This document shows positions 7,808-14,347 of a stretch of DNA of 27,691 bases, in pieces. The stretch's first letter is position 1, and every line of letters starts with the position of its first letter. Source of the stretch: a virus. Made by a program: the position numbers and the translations under genes. Location of the stretch: the IMG/VR virus record IMGVR_UViG_3300028025_001434, positions 1-27,691 of that record. One strand, 5' to 3'. The notes under the pieces are model-generated. The model made no database searches, was not told the origin of the DNA, and saw only the letters and a list, made by a program, of their open reading frames with translations.

Positions 7808-8455
7808 ATGGCTGCTTATGGAAAAGGCCGATACGGCTATGGTAGCTGGGGCTTTGGAGAGGCCGGTGCTGCATTAACTGGCAATCAAGCCGCTGGTGCT
7901 GTTGGCAACTTGCTGGCCAGCAGGTCAGTCCAAGAGAATGGGAATATTGCCACTGGCAATGTTGGAACAGTCGGGCTGACAAGGACTATTGCCATCACAG
8001 GCAATGCGGCCACCTGTGGTATTGGTTCGGTCTTAGCAGTATCAAGCAAGGCACTCACGGGCAATGCAGCCACTGGTGCAGTTGGCAGTGTTAATGAATC
8101 TGTTTTTATTGCCGTCACCGGCAACACGGCCACAGGCTCTGTTGGCTCTGTCAGCGTCACCAGCACAGCGGCGATCACCGGCAACAGCGCCACAGGTGCT
8201 GTCGGGACGATGGGCGCAGAAGTCATATCGTTCCAAGACATCACTGGTGTTGAGGGTACGGGAGCTGTTGGCACTGCTGTCGGCGTTATCTCGGTTGAGA
8301 TCAGCGGAAATGCAGCCACTGGATCAGTGGGCATCATCTTTGGCTTTGGCTGGGGTGCGATACCAGACAGCGCAGAAACTTACACACCAATCAGCGACAG
8401 TGCAGAAACTTGGACTGCAATCGTTGATAATTCAGAGACTTGGTTACCTATTTAG
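7808..8455 (+). CDS. tandem-repeat virion protein
   Basis: This gene encodes 215 residues. After a glycine/tyrosine-rich start (KGRYGYGSWGFGE) come eight units resembling ITGNAATGAVGSV, starting near residues 23, 43, 63, 83, 103, 123, 145 and 165; six of the seven steps are exactly 20 residues. The C-terminus has three shorter 10-residue repeats of the type DSAETWTAI (about 185-215), ending in WLPI. Low charge and abundant T, G, A and V predict a beta-rich, solenoid-like extended protein. Similar repeat proteins are seen in phage tail or neck regions; the exact role is unknown. Position directly before the tail fibre supports an adhesin or stalk role. AAGGGG precedes the ATG. Confidence 0.72.
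   Translation: MAAYGKGRYGYGSWGFGEAGAALTGNQAAGAVGNLLASRSVQENGNIATGNVGTVGLTRTIAITGNAATCGIGSVLAVSSKALTGNAATGAVGSVNESVFIAVTGNTATGSVGSVSVTSTAAITGNSATGAVGTMGAEVISFQDITGVEGTGAVGTAVGVISVEISGNAATGSVGIIFGFGWGAIPDSAETYTPISDSAETWTAIVDNSETWLPI
7874..8338 (+). repeat. eight imperfect coding repeats, about 60 bp each
   Basis: The coding repeat unit is (I/L/V)TGN-x-ATG-x-VG-(S/T)-V followed by a variable spacer to a total of 20 residues. Only one interval is 22 residues. The core is conserved while spacers diverge, indicating selection on protein structure rather than recent duplication. Confidence 0.85.
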
Positions 8456-8464
8456 GAGCACGCA

Positions 8465-9337
8465 ATGGCAGATACCACCACCACCAACCTACTGCTGACA
8501 AAGCCAGAGGTAGGGGCATCAACAGACACCTGGGGGACAAAGATCAACACCGACCTAGACTCGGTGGACGCCATCTTTGCAGCAGCCGGCACAGGCACAT
8601 CTGTTGGTCTGAATGTCGGCTCTGGTAAGGTTTTGACTGTTGGCGGGATTGCATCTCATGCAGCAGGCTCTGCGGCTGCGCCAACCATCACAGCCACAGG
8701 CGACACCAACACCGGCATCTTCTTCCCAGCGGCTGACACCATTGCTTTTGCTGAAGGTGGGGTTGAGGCTGTCAGGATTGATGCCTCTGGCAATGTGGGG
8801 ATTGGGACGAGTTCGCCCACAAGCAAATTAAATGTTAATGGGGGGCGTTCTGATTTTTTTGCAAACAGCAATCCATATGCCATAGGCGTAGCGTATAACA
8901 GTTCAGGCGGCAATTTTTATATTGGCGCAACAACCGGAGCAACCCCTGACCTTGTCTTTAGCGATGCAACGGCAACAGAACGCGCCCGTATCACTTCCGG
9001 CGGCAACTTCCAATTTAACTCCGGTTTCGGCTCTGTTGCCACTGCCTATGGTTGCCGTGCATGGGTGAACTTCAATGGCACTGGCACTGTGGCAATTCGT
9101 GCAAGTGGGAATGTCACATCAATTACAGATAATGGCACTGGTGATTACACAGTGAACTTCACTACTGCTATGCCTGATGCAAATTACGCTCCCATGATAA
9201 CGGCTGACCGTGGAGGACATGGCGCAATAGGCTACAAACCCACCACAATTACGACAAGTAGTTATCGGTTTACTGAGACACAACAAGCGGCAACAGCTAT
9301 TGATTCTGAGTTTGTCTCAGTCACCATTTTCCGTTGA
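8465..9337 (+). CDS. tail fibre protein, mosaic
   Basis: This 290-residue protein has three parts. The N-terminal segment (about 1-40: [20 protein letters not shown]) is a widely shared virion-attachment module. The middle carries [20 protein letters not shown] and the stem motif [19 protein letters not shown], which are common in fibres of aquatic phages. The distal part (about 125-290) is beta-rich and ends with a [15 protein letters not shown] segment typical of fibre tips. Base composition drops sharply where the distal part begins (about 55 percent GC at 8521-8580, 37 percent at 8821-8880), consistent with exchange of the receptor-binding tip. AGGAG precedes the start. It is the best receptor-binding candidate in the window. 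Confidence 0.85.
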   Translation: MADTTTTNLLLTKPEVGASTDTWGTKINTDLDSVDAIFAAAGTGTSVGLNVGSGKVLTVGGIASHAAGSAAAPTITATGDTNTGIFFPAADTIAFAEGGVEAVRIDASGNVGIGTSSPTSKLNVNGGRSDFFANSNPYAIGVAYNSSGGNFYIGATTGATPDLVFSDATATERARITSGGNFQFNSGFGSVATAYGCRAWVNFNGTGTVAIRASGNVTSITDNGTGDYTVNFTTAMPDANYAPMITADRGGHGAIGYKPTTITTSSYRFTETQQAATAIDSEFVSVTIFR

Positions 9338-9346
9338 AAGAACACC

Positions 9347-9523
9347 ATGAACCAAAGAATAATCTACAAAACCACAGACGGCGGCGTAGCCGTTATTGTT
9401 CCCGCCGACACTATTGAAGCCTGTATGAAAGACATTCCAGAAGGCGCTGAGTACGCCATTGTGGATGTGGCAGACATCCCGACAGACAGAACATTCCGCA
9501 ACGCATGGGAGTACGCAGCATGA
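9347..9523 (+). CDS. small protein, possible fibre accessory
   Basis: This gene encodes 58 residues beginning MNQRIIYKTTDGGVAVIVPA and ending RNAWEYAA. It follows the fibre gene by nine bases with GAAAG as a weak ribosome site, and its stop overlaps the next ATG (ATGA). Short proteins with this I-I-Y-K-T-x-DGG-V-A-V-I start are seen directly behind fibre genes in related phages. A fibre-assembly role is plausible from position, but no domain is recognised. Confidence 0.68.
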   Translation: MNQRIIYKTTDGGVAVIVPADTIEACMKDIPEGAEYAIVDVADIPTDRTFRNAWEYAA

Positions 9524-9750
9524 TTACTGTCAACTTGACCAAAGCCAAGGCAATTACGCATGACGCACGCCGTGCTGCACGCTCTGCTGAGTTTGCGCCA
9601 CTGGATGTGAAGGCCACCATTCCGTCTGAGGCCGCAGCCGCTGAAGCTGCCCGTGCTGCTATCCGTACCAAGTACGCCGACATTCAAACGGCTGTTGACG
9701 CTGCTGGTGATGTGGCTGCGCTGAAGACAATCATTGAACAATTGCCATGA
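9520..9750 (+). CDS. small helical protein, possible fibre accessory
   Basis: I chose the ATG at 9520, which overlaps the upstream stop as ATGA, over an in-frame ATG at 9505 inside the previous gene. The 76-residue product is alanine-rich and helical: ITVNLTKAKAITHDARRAAR, then APLDVKATIPSEAAAAEAA, and a closing helix. This arrangement is conserved behind fibre genes of several phages and resembles small tail-fibre assembly factors, but function is unproven. It is coupled by ATGA to the next gene. Confidence 0.7.
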   Translation: MITVNLTKAKAITHDARRAARSAEFAPLDVKATIPSEAAAAEAARAAIRTKYADIQTAVDAAGDVAALKTIIEQLP

Positions 9751-9974
9751 CCGAAGATGTGACGCACCGAGAAATCTACGACCGCCTGGTGGCTGTTGAG
9801 GTTAAGGTCGATGCCTTGACCAACAGCACCAAGGATGTGACCGCTGCTTTCAACGCTGCACAGGGCGCATTCAAGGTGCTGGAGACATTCAGCAAGCTGG
9901 CCAAGCCTTTGCTGTGGCTGGCTGGTCTGTTCGTGGCGACTGCGGCCTTCTGGGATCACTTTAAGGCACGCTGA
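9747..9974 (+). CDS. XhlA/holin-like membrane protein
   Basis: This 75-residue protein has an N-terminal amphipathic coiled-coil region (HREIYDRLVAVEVKVDALTN) and one C-terminal transmembrane helix (PLLWLAGLFVATAAFW) with a short basic end. That architecture matches XhlA-type and other lysis-associated small membrane proteins. It lies six genes before the holin-endolysin pair inside a tightly coupled gene run, which supports a lysis role. It could instead be a membrane anchor unrelated to lysis. Confidence 0.6.
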   Translation: MTEDVTHREIYDRLVAVEVKVDALTNSTKDVTAAFNAAQGAFKVLETFSKLAKPLLWLAGLFVATAAFWDHFKAR

Positions 9975-9975
9975 C

Positions 9976-10095
9976 ATGGACGCGCTGCCGCCACCACCAC
10001 CGGCAGCGCAGTCGCCTGTCTTTGAGTGCGTCAAGTGGACATGGACACCTGACCGGCTGCTGGTCTGGTGTCTGAAGTGGCGGGAGAAGAAATGA
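9976..10095 (+). CDS. very small proline-run protein
   Basis: This gene encodes 39 residues, beginning MDALPPPPPAAQSPVF and continuing with a tryptophan-rich half (VKWTWTPDRLLVWCLKWREK). The start lies one base after the previous stop, and the stop overlaps the next start as ATGA; no gap is left on either side, which argues for real coding. Five consecutive prolines would stall ribosomes without EF-P. Function is unknown; the amphipathic tryptophan-rich helix suggests membrane-surface association. Confidence 0.55.
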   Translation: MDALPPPPPAAQSPVFECVKWTWTPDRLLVWCLKWREKK

Positions 10096-10571
10096 TCGAC
10101 CCACTCACGGCGCTTGCAGGCATACAAGCAGCAGTCGCGCTGATCAAGAAGGTCAGCAAGACTGTTGACGATGTATCGTCTCTTGGCCCTGTCCTTGGCA
10201 AGTACTTTGACGCAAAGTCCACGGCGACCAAGGCTGCTGTCCAAGCCAAGAAATCGAAGTCATCAATGGGTACGGCCATCCAGATTGAGATGGCGCTCGA
10301 CCAGGCCAAGCGGTTTGAAGACGAGTTGCAGCTACTGTTCATGCAGTCAGGCAAGATTGATGTCTGGAACAAGATCAAGTCCAGAGCCGCAGCGATGGAT
10401 GTTGAAGCGGCCCATGATGCACGCAAAGAAAAAGAAGCAGCAGCGCTGCGTAAAAAAGAGCTAGACGATATTATTGAGTTGGCCTTGATGGGTTTGGTGT
10501 TTACCGCCATGCTGGGTGCTATCTTGTATTTTGTCTTTGGCATTCTTGAGCAGTGCGGGGGCAAGTGCTGA
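10092..10571 (+). CDS. conserved phage protein with C-terminal membrane helix
   Basis: The ATG at 10092 is preferred over a GTG at 10068 because GGGAGAAG lies just upstream and the ATG overlaps the preceding stop. The 159-residue product has a mostly helical, lysine/alanine-rich body starting MIDPLTALAGIQAAVALI, a long charged helix (about 90-125), and one transmembrane helix (ALMGLVFTAMLGAILYFVF, about 132-150). Proteins with this layout are common in phage lysis-adjacent regions but have no assigned function. They may be inner-membrane proteins acting with the holin, or virion components. Confidence 0.7.
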   Translation: MIDPLTALAGIQAAVALIKKVSKTVDDVSSLGPVLGKYFDAKSTATKAAVQAKKSKSSMGTAIQIEMALDQAKRFEDELQLLFMQSGKIDVWNKIKSRAAAMDVEAAHDARKEKEAAALRKKELDDIIELALMGLVFTAMLGAILYFVFGILEQCGGKC

Positions 10572-11179
10572 TGGCAGATGAACGCCTTGCCTTGGTTGAC
10601 AAAATTCTGGCCTATGTGTCCAGCCCGTTCCGGCTGTTTGCAATGGTTCTCATGGCCGTGCTCACATTTGCCGGCTACTTTGTATATACAAACCAAGACT
10701 TGCTGATCGGCGCCTACAAGGAGTCCAAGAAGATTCCCACAATTGCAGAGGACAGGGTGGAGGATGCAGCAGCGCACTTGTTCAAGCAGTCTGGTGCGCT
10801 GGTCGTGGCGGTCTTCAAGGTCAACAGCATGTTTGGCACGCGAGTCTTGTACCGCGCCTATGGCAAGAACGGCAGAGACAAAACGAATGACGGGCTGGAT
10901 GTCGGTCTGTTTACCCAGAACGCTGCCAACAACGCCGATGTGGTCAAGCTGATGGCTAGCGAGATCCCATGCGGTGAGTACAAGTCAGCGCAGAGTGAGA
11001 TGGGGCTTTGGTATATTTCCAAGGGCGTGGCCTACACATGCCGCATCAGCGTGCCACCAGAGCCAGGGCGATTTGTTGGCCAGATCACAGTCGGCTGGGC
11101 TACAGAGCCTGAAGACCTTGAGCAAGCGAAGGCAATGCTGCAAATTGCAGCAACCATGTTATCTAGGAGTAAGCAATGA
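10571..11179 (+). CDS. conserved phage membrane-anchored protein
   Basis: I use the ATG at 10571, which overlaps the preceding stop (TGATG); a GTG at 10553 lies inside the previous gene. The 202-residue product has an N-terminal membrane helix (about 20-40: FRLFAMVLMAVLTFAGYFVY) followed by a soluble domain that is probably periplasmic or cytoplasmic alpha/beta. It contains RVEDAAAHLFKQSGALVVAV, then LDVGLFTQNAANNADVVKLM, and a final ISVPPEPGRFVGQITVGW. The alternation of strands and the VGQITVGW ending recall GAF/PAS-like sensor folds, but this is an impression. I recognise it as a conserved phage family without known function. Confidence 0.7.
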   Translation: MADERLALVDKILAYVSSPFRLFAMVLMAVLTFAGYFVYTNQDLLIGAYKESKKIPTIAEDRVEDAAAHLFKQSGALVVAVFKVNSMFGTRVLYRAYGKNGRDKTNDGLDVGLFTQNAANNADVVKLMASEIPCGEYKSAQSEMGLWYISKGVAYTCRISVPPEPGRFVGQITVGWATEPEDLEQAKAMLQIAATMLSRSKQ

Positions 11180-11586
11180 TTGGACTCGATGCACTGATAA
11201 GCGTGGGCGGCAAGCTCATTGACAAACTGATCCCTGATCCTGAAGCCAAGGCCAAGGCCCAGCTTGACTTGGCAAAGATGGCGCAGGATGGTGAACTGGC
11301 CAAGCTGGCCAACGACACGGACTTGTATAAGGCAGAGCAAAACAACCTGAGTGCCAGACACACTGCCGACATGGCATCGGACTCTACGCTATCCAAAAAC
11401 ATCCGGCCCATGACGCTGATTGCCATTTTCATTGGCTACTTTGTGTTTGCAATGATGAGCGCGTTTAAGCTGGAGGTTAACGAGACCTATGTCACCCTGC
11501 TTGGCCAGTGGGGCATGCTGGTGATGAGCTTCTATTTCGGTGGCCGCACTCTTGAAAAGATCATGGACATGAAGGCTAAGAAATGA
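11176..11586 (+). CDS. holin of the 3-TM (GTA holin) superfamily
   Basis: This 136-residue protein fits the 3TM holin family. An N-terminal amphipathic start (MIGLDALISVGGKLIDKLIP) with the characteristic IPDPEAKAKA segment is followed by a charged helix, then SKNIRPMTLIAIFIGYFVFA and a second hydrophobic helix (about 105-125). The conserved RP just before the first membrane helix is typical. Holins form the membrane lesion that releases or activates the endolysin at a fixed time. It overlaps the endolysin gene by ATGA, so the two are translated together. Confidence 0.88.
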   Translation: MIGLDALISVGGKLIDKLIPDPEAKAKAQLDLAKMAQDGELAKLANDTDLYKAEQNNLSARHTADMASDSTLSKNIRPMTLIAIFIGYFVFAMMSAFKLEVNETYVTLLGQWGMLVMSFYFGGRTLEKIMDMKAKK

Positions 11587-12095
11587 AAGATAACTTTGAC
11601 CAGTGCTTGGCAGCAGTCCTCCACCATGAGGGCGGCTTTGTAAACCACCCGAAAGACCCTGGCGGCATGACCAACCTTGGCGTGACCAAGCGCGTCTGGG
11701 AGGAGTGGGTCGGCCATGAGGTGGACGAGAAGGCCATGCGTGCGCTGACTCCAGAAGTTGTCGGCCCGATGTACCGCAAAAAGTACTGGAACAAGGTCTG
11801 CGGAGACGATCTACCCACTGGCTTGGATATGGCGGTATTTGATCTGGCGGTCAATTCCGGCCCAGGCCGCGCTGCCAAGATGCTGCAAAAAGTGCTGGGC
11901 GTGCCAGAAGATGGCATGATCGGGCCAAAAACATTGGAGAAGGCCACAAGCATTGATGTCGGAAAGCTGGTCGAGGACTACAACGCCCAGCGCTTGACTT
12001 TCTTGCAGGCTTTACCCACATGGGAAACATTCGGCAAGGGATGGGGTCGGCGCGTGGCCGAGGTATCCAAAGACGCCGAGAAGATGATGGCTTGA
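11583..12095 (+). CDS. endolysin, glycoside hydrolase 108 family
   Basis: This 170-residue protein is an N-acetylmuramidase-type peptidoglycan hydrolase. The active-site motif EGGFVNHPKDPGGMTNLGVT lies at residues 16-35, with Glu16 as the likely catalytic acid. The C-terminal half contains LDMAVFDLAVNSGPGRAAKM and a GVPEDGMIGPKTLE segment typical of the peptidoglycan-binding domain (PG_binding_3) that accompanies GH108. No signal peptide is evident, so it should depend on the preceding holin for release. Length and order match the family. Confidence 0.93.
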   Translation: MKDNFDQCLAAVLHHEGGFVNHPKDPGGMTNLGVTKRVWEEWVGHEVDEKAMRALTPEVVGPMYRKKYWNKVCGDDLPTGLDMAVFDLAVNSGPGRAAKMLQKVLGVPEDGMIGPKTLEKATSIDVGKLVEDYNAQRLTFLQALPTWETFGKGWGRRVAEVSKDAEKMMA

Positions 12096-12154
12096 CATAA
12101 GTCGGTCACAAGCCGGCGGTATGCTCCGCAGGTTCGATAGTCACAAGGGCGACC

Positions 12155-12526
12155 ATGAGAAACCCCGTCAAGAACATGCCCAGCGCCGAGCAGGTGCTTT
12201 TGTTCGACCAGTGCATGTGGCACTGGCAGGAGGAATTGTCTCTGGGTGATTGGCGCATTGAGCGCGGCTCAAAACCAGCCAAGGGCGCAATGGCGTCTGT
12301 TGAATTTAACCAACCAGCGCGGCTGGCGACTTACCGAATTGGTGACTTCGGCGCTGAGAAGATTACGCCACAGACCTTGAAAAAGACAGCGCTACATGAA
12401 TGCCTGCATGTCTTGATGCACGATTTAATTGAAACCGCAACCGACAGAGGCTCATCCGCAGAGCAAATTGAGGCCGCCGAACACCGAGTAATCAATGTGC
12501 TTGAGCGCATTCTGACAAGGGAATGA
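12155..12526 (+). CDS. HExxH zincin-like small phage protein
   Basis: This 123-residue protein has HECLH at residues 81-85, the zinc-binding and catalytic motif of zincin metalloproteases. His89 (HVLMHDL) or Glu109 in the helix EAAEHRVINVLE could supply the third ligand. The region before it (LGDWRIERGSKPAKGAMASV) and the strand ARLATYRIGDF resemble the small SprT/WSS1-like zincin core, though it is much shorter than most proteases. I recognise conserved phage homologues, always of unknown substrate. It lies 59 bases after the endolysin with GGG as a weak ribosome site. Proteolysis of a virion or host protein is possible but not shown. Confidence 0.7.
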   Translation: MRNPVKNMPSAEQVLLFDQCMWHWQEELSLGDWRIERGSKPAKGAMASVEFNQPARLATYRIGDFGAEKITPQTLKKTALHECLHVLMHDLIETATDRGSSAEQIEAAEHRVINVLERILTRE

Positions 12527-12527
12527 C

Positions 12528-13502
12528 ATGCCTGCACCAAGAGTTACTGATGCTGAGTTTATTGAGCTTTGGAAGACGATAGGTTCTGCCGCCAAGATTT
12601 CTAAAATGATTGATATTGATGTGTCAAATATCCATCAGCGGCGCAGGACTATTGAGAACAGGTACAAAATCCAACTGGTGGCTGTGGACAAGAGTCGCAG
12701 CAAATACTACAAGCACTTGCAGACCGCCCATAATCATGCGGCGCGTCATCAACTTGGCATTGAAAACGGCGTGGTCATTGTGTTCAGTGACGCCCACTTC
12801 TGGCCTGGTATCCGCACCACTGCCTTCAAGGGACTGCTTTGGGCGATCAGAGAATTCAAGCCAAAGGCAGTTATTAACAACGGCGATGCGTTTGATGGTG
12901 CGTCCATCAGCCGATTTCCCCGTATCGGATGGGATACAAAGCCCAGCATCATTCAAGAACTCAAAGCCTGCGAGGCAAGTCTGGGCGAGATCGAGGAAGA
13001 GGCTGGACGAGCCAAGCTGATCTGGACGATGGGCAACCATGACAGCCGGTTTGAAAATCGCCTTGCAGCCAATGCCCATGAGTTTGAGGGCGTCAAAGGG
13101 TTTTCACTTAGAGATCACTTTCCAGCATGGTTGTCCTGCTGGGCCTGCTGGCCGACTGAAGATGTGTGCGTCAAGCACAGGTACAAGGGCGGCATTCACG
13201 CCACGCACAACAATACGGTGGGCGCTGGAAAAACAATTGTCACCGGCCACTTGCACAGCCTGAAAGTGACGCCATATGCAGACTACAACGGCAACAGGTT
13301 TGGGGTTGACACCGGCACGCTGGCCGACCCCAATGGCCCACAGTTTGTCGATTATCTTGAGGACAACCCCACAAATTGGCGCAGCGGGTTTGCCATCCTG
13401 ACCTTTTTCAACGGCCAGCTTTTGTGGCCAGAACTTGTCCACGACTTTGGCGATGGTTGCGTAGAGTTCCGTGGCGAAGTCATTGATGTCTCTGGCCTAT
13501 GA
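12528..13502 (+). CDS. calcineurin-like metallophosphoesterase with N-terminal HTH
   Basis: This 324-residue protein joins an N-terminal helix-turn-helix-like segment (about 8-40: IELWKTIGSAAKISKMIDID) to a full metallophosphoesterase domain. All metal-site motifs are visible: DAH at 88-90, GD at 119-120 with D123, GNHD at 169-172, H224 and H227 in the HATHN region, and GHLH at 240-243. Such enzymes hydrolyse phosphodiesters in DNA, RNA or nucleotides. The HTH implies nucleic-acid targeting. It begins one base after the HExxH gene and overlaps the next small gene by ATGA. The position between lysis and tail genes marks an accessory cluster; substrate is unknown. Confidence 0.85.
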   Translation: MPAPRVTDAEFIELWKTIGSAAKISKMIDIDVSNIHQRRRTIENRYKIQLVAVDKSRSKYYKHLQTAHNHAARHQLGIENGVVIVFSDAHFWPGIRTTAFKGLLWAIREFKPKAVINNGDAFDGASISRFPRIGWDTKPSIIQELKACEASLGEIEEEAGRAKLIWTMGNHDSRFENRLAANAHEFEGVKGFSLRDHFPAWLSCWACWPTEDVCVKHRYKGGIHATHNNTVGAGKTIVTGHLHSLKVTPYADYNGNRFGVDTGTLADPNGPQFVDYLEDNPTNWRSGFAILTFFNGQLLWPELVHDFGDGCVEFRGEVIDVSGL

Positions 13503-13639
13503 GTGGCTGGCTGATCATTCTGGTGACAGTAATTTACGCCGGCATTGCCGTAGAGCAACTATTTAAGGGAAACATCCCGATGGGGGTTGTTTATGCCGGC
13601 TACGCATTTGCCAACATTGGGCTGTACTTGGCGGTTTGA
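13499..13639 (+). CDS. two-helix membrane peptide
   Basis: This gene encodes 46 residues with two hydrophobic segments, WLIILVTVIYAGIAVEQ (4-20) and VVYAGYAFANIGLYLAV (30-46), joined by a short FKGNIPMG loop. It starts on an ATG that overlaps the preceding stop as ATGA. Such tiny two-helix proteins are conserved in related phages, but their role is not known; an additional holin, antiholin or superinfection-exclusion protein are all possible. Confidence 0.65.
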   Translation: MSGWLIILVTVIYAGIAVEQLFKGNIPMGVVYAGYAFANIGLYLAV

Positions 13640-13643
13640 CGGG

Positions 13644-13663
13644 GTCAGCAAAGCCGCGCTGAC
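13644..13663 (+). other. short inverted repeat before the C1q-like gene
   Basis: GTCAGC and GCTGAC flank an 8-base loop in the 49-base gap after the membrane peptide. There is no T tract. A second inverted pair, CATGAC at 13663 and GTCATG at 13686, includes the next start codon and could pair over the weak ribosome site. Function is uncertain. Confidence 0.35.
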
Positions 13664-13688
13664 ATGACAAAAGTGGAATAATCATGTC

Positions 13689-14345
13689 ATGGCCAATGTC
13701 AAGCAACAATTAGAGACGCCTTCACTCTCTCCTCTGGGTTATCCACCAGAGGTGTACGAGCGCCGGAACTTGAACGAGAACAACGGCGCACTGAACATTT
13801 TTGCCAGAAAACTGACTTCCGTCCTTGGCTCACTGTTTGGGCCAAGGGGCGGCAAGTTCATGAACAACCCGCACGGGGCGTTTCAGGACTCAACCGACCA
13901 GACGGCGGCCAACACCACCACGGCCTATGCCGTCACATTCAACACAACAGACTTCAGCAATGGCGTGACAATAGCCAGCAACAGTCGAATCACAGTGGCC
14001 GACAGCGGCATCTGGAACTTGCAGTTTTCCATTCAATTGACAAATACGACAAATTCATCTCAAGATGTGGACATTTGGTTTCGGGTCAATGGCACAAATG
14101 TGGCCAATTCAAACAGCAGATTTGGCTTTGCGCCCCGAAAAGCTGTTGGAGATCCGTATCACACCATTGCGGCCATAAATTACTTTGTGAGCTTGAATGC
14201 AAGTGACTATGTTGAAATCATGTGGAGGCCAACCGACATCGGTGTTCAAATTGAGCAGTACGCTGCCAGCGCCAGCCCAACCCGACCAGCAGTGCCATCG
14301 GCCATCGTCACGATGAGCTTTGTGTCCAACCTACCGACAATATAG
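13689..14345 (+). CDS. virion protein with C1q/TNF-like beta domain
   Basis: This gene encodes 218 residues. The first 60 or so contain PLGYPPEVYERRNLNENNGA, a likely attachment region, then GPRGGKF. The remainder has a jelly-roll pattern: TTAYAVTFNTTDFSNGVTI, GIWNLQFSIQLTNTTN, DIWFRVNGTNVANSNSRF, and YFVSLNASDYVEIMWRP, which follows the strand order seen in C1q/TNF-like domains of phage fibres. This domain is used for trimeric receptor binding or decoration. It sits right before the tail hub, so it is probably part of the tail. The ribosome site is weak. Confidence 0.75.
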   Translation: MANVKQQLETPSLSPLGYPPEVYERRNLNENNGALNIFARKLTSVLGSLFGPRGGKFMNNPHGAFQDSTDQTAANTTTAYAVTFNTTDFSNGVTIASNSRITVADSGIWNLQFSIQLTNTTNSSQDVDIWFRVNGTNVANSNSRFGFAPRKAVGDPYHTIAAINYFVSLNASDYVEIMWRPTDIGVQIEQYAASASPTRPAVPSAIVTMSFVSNLPTI

Positions 14346-14347
14346 CC

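Noticed and set aside
10031-10777. A 248-codon open frame on the minus strand
   Set aside because: It lies entirely opposite two well-supported plus-strand genes with good starts and conserved sequence; serine/cysteine-rich composition is typical of antisense shadows.
12096-12154. tRNA-like GGTTCGAT sequence in the gap after the endolysin
   Set aside because: Only the T-arm-like core is present; there is no acceptor stem, D arm or anticodon arm, and the gap is too short for a tRNA.
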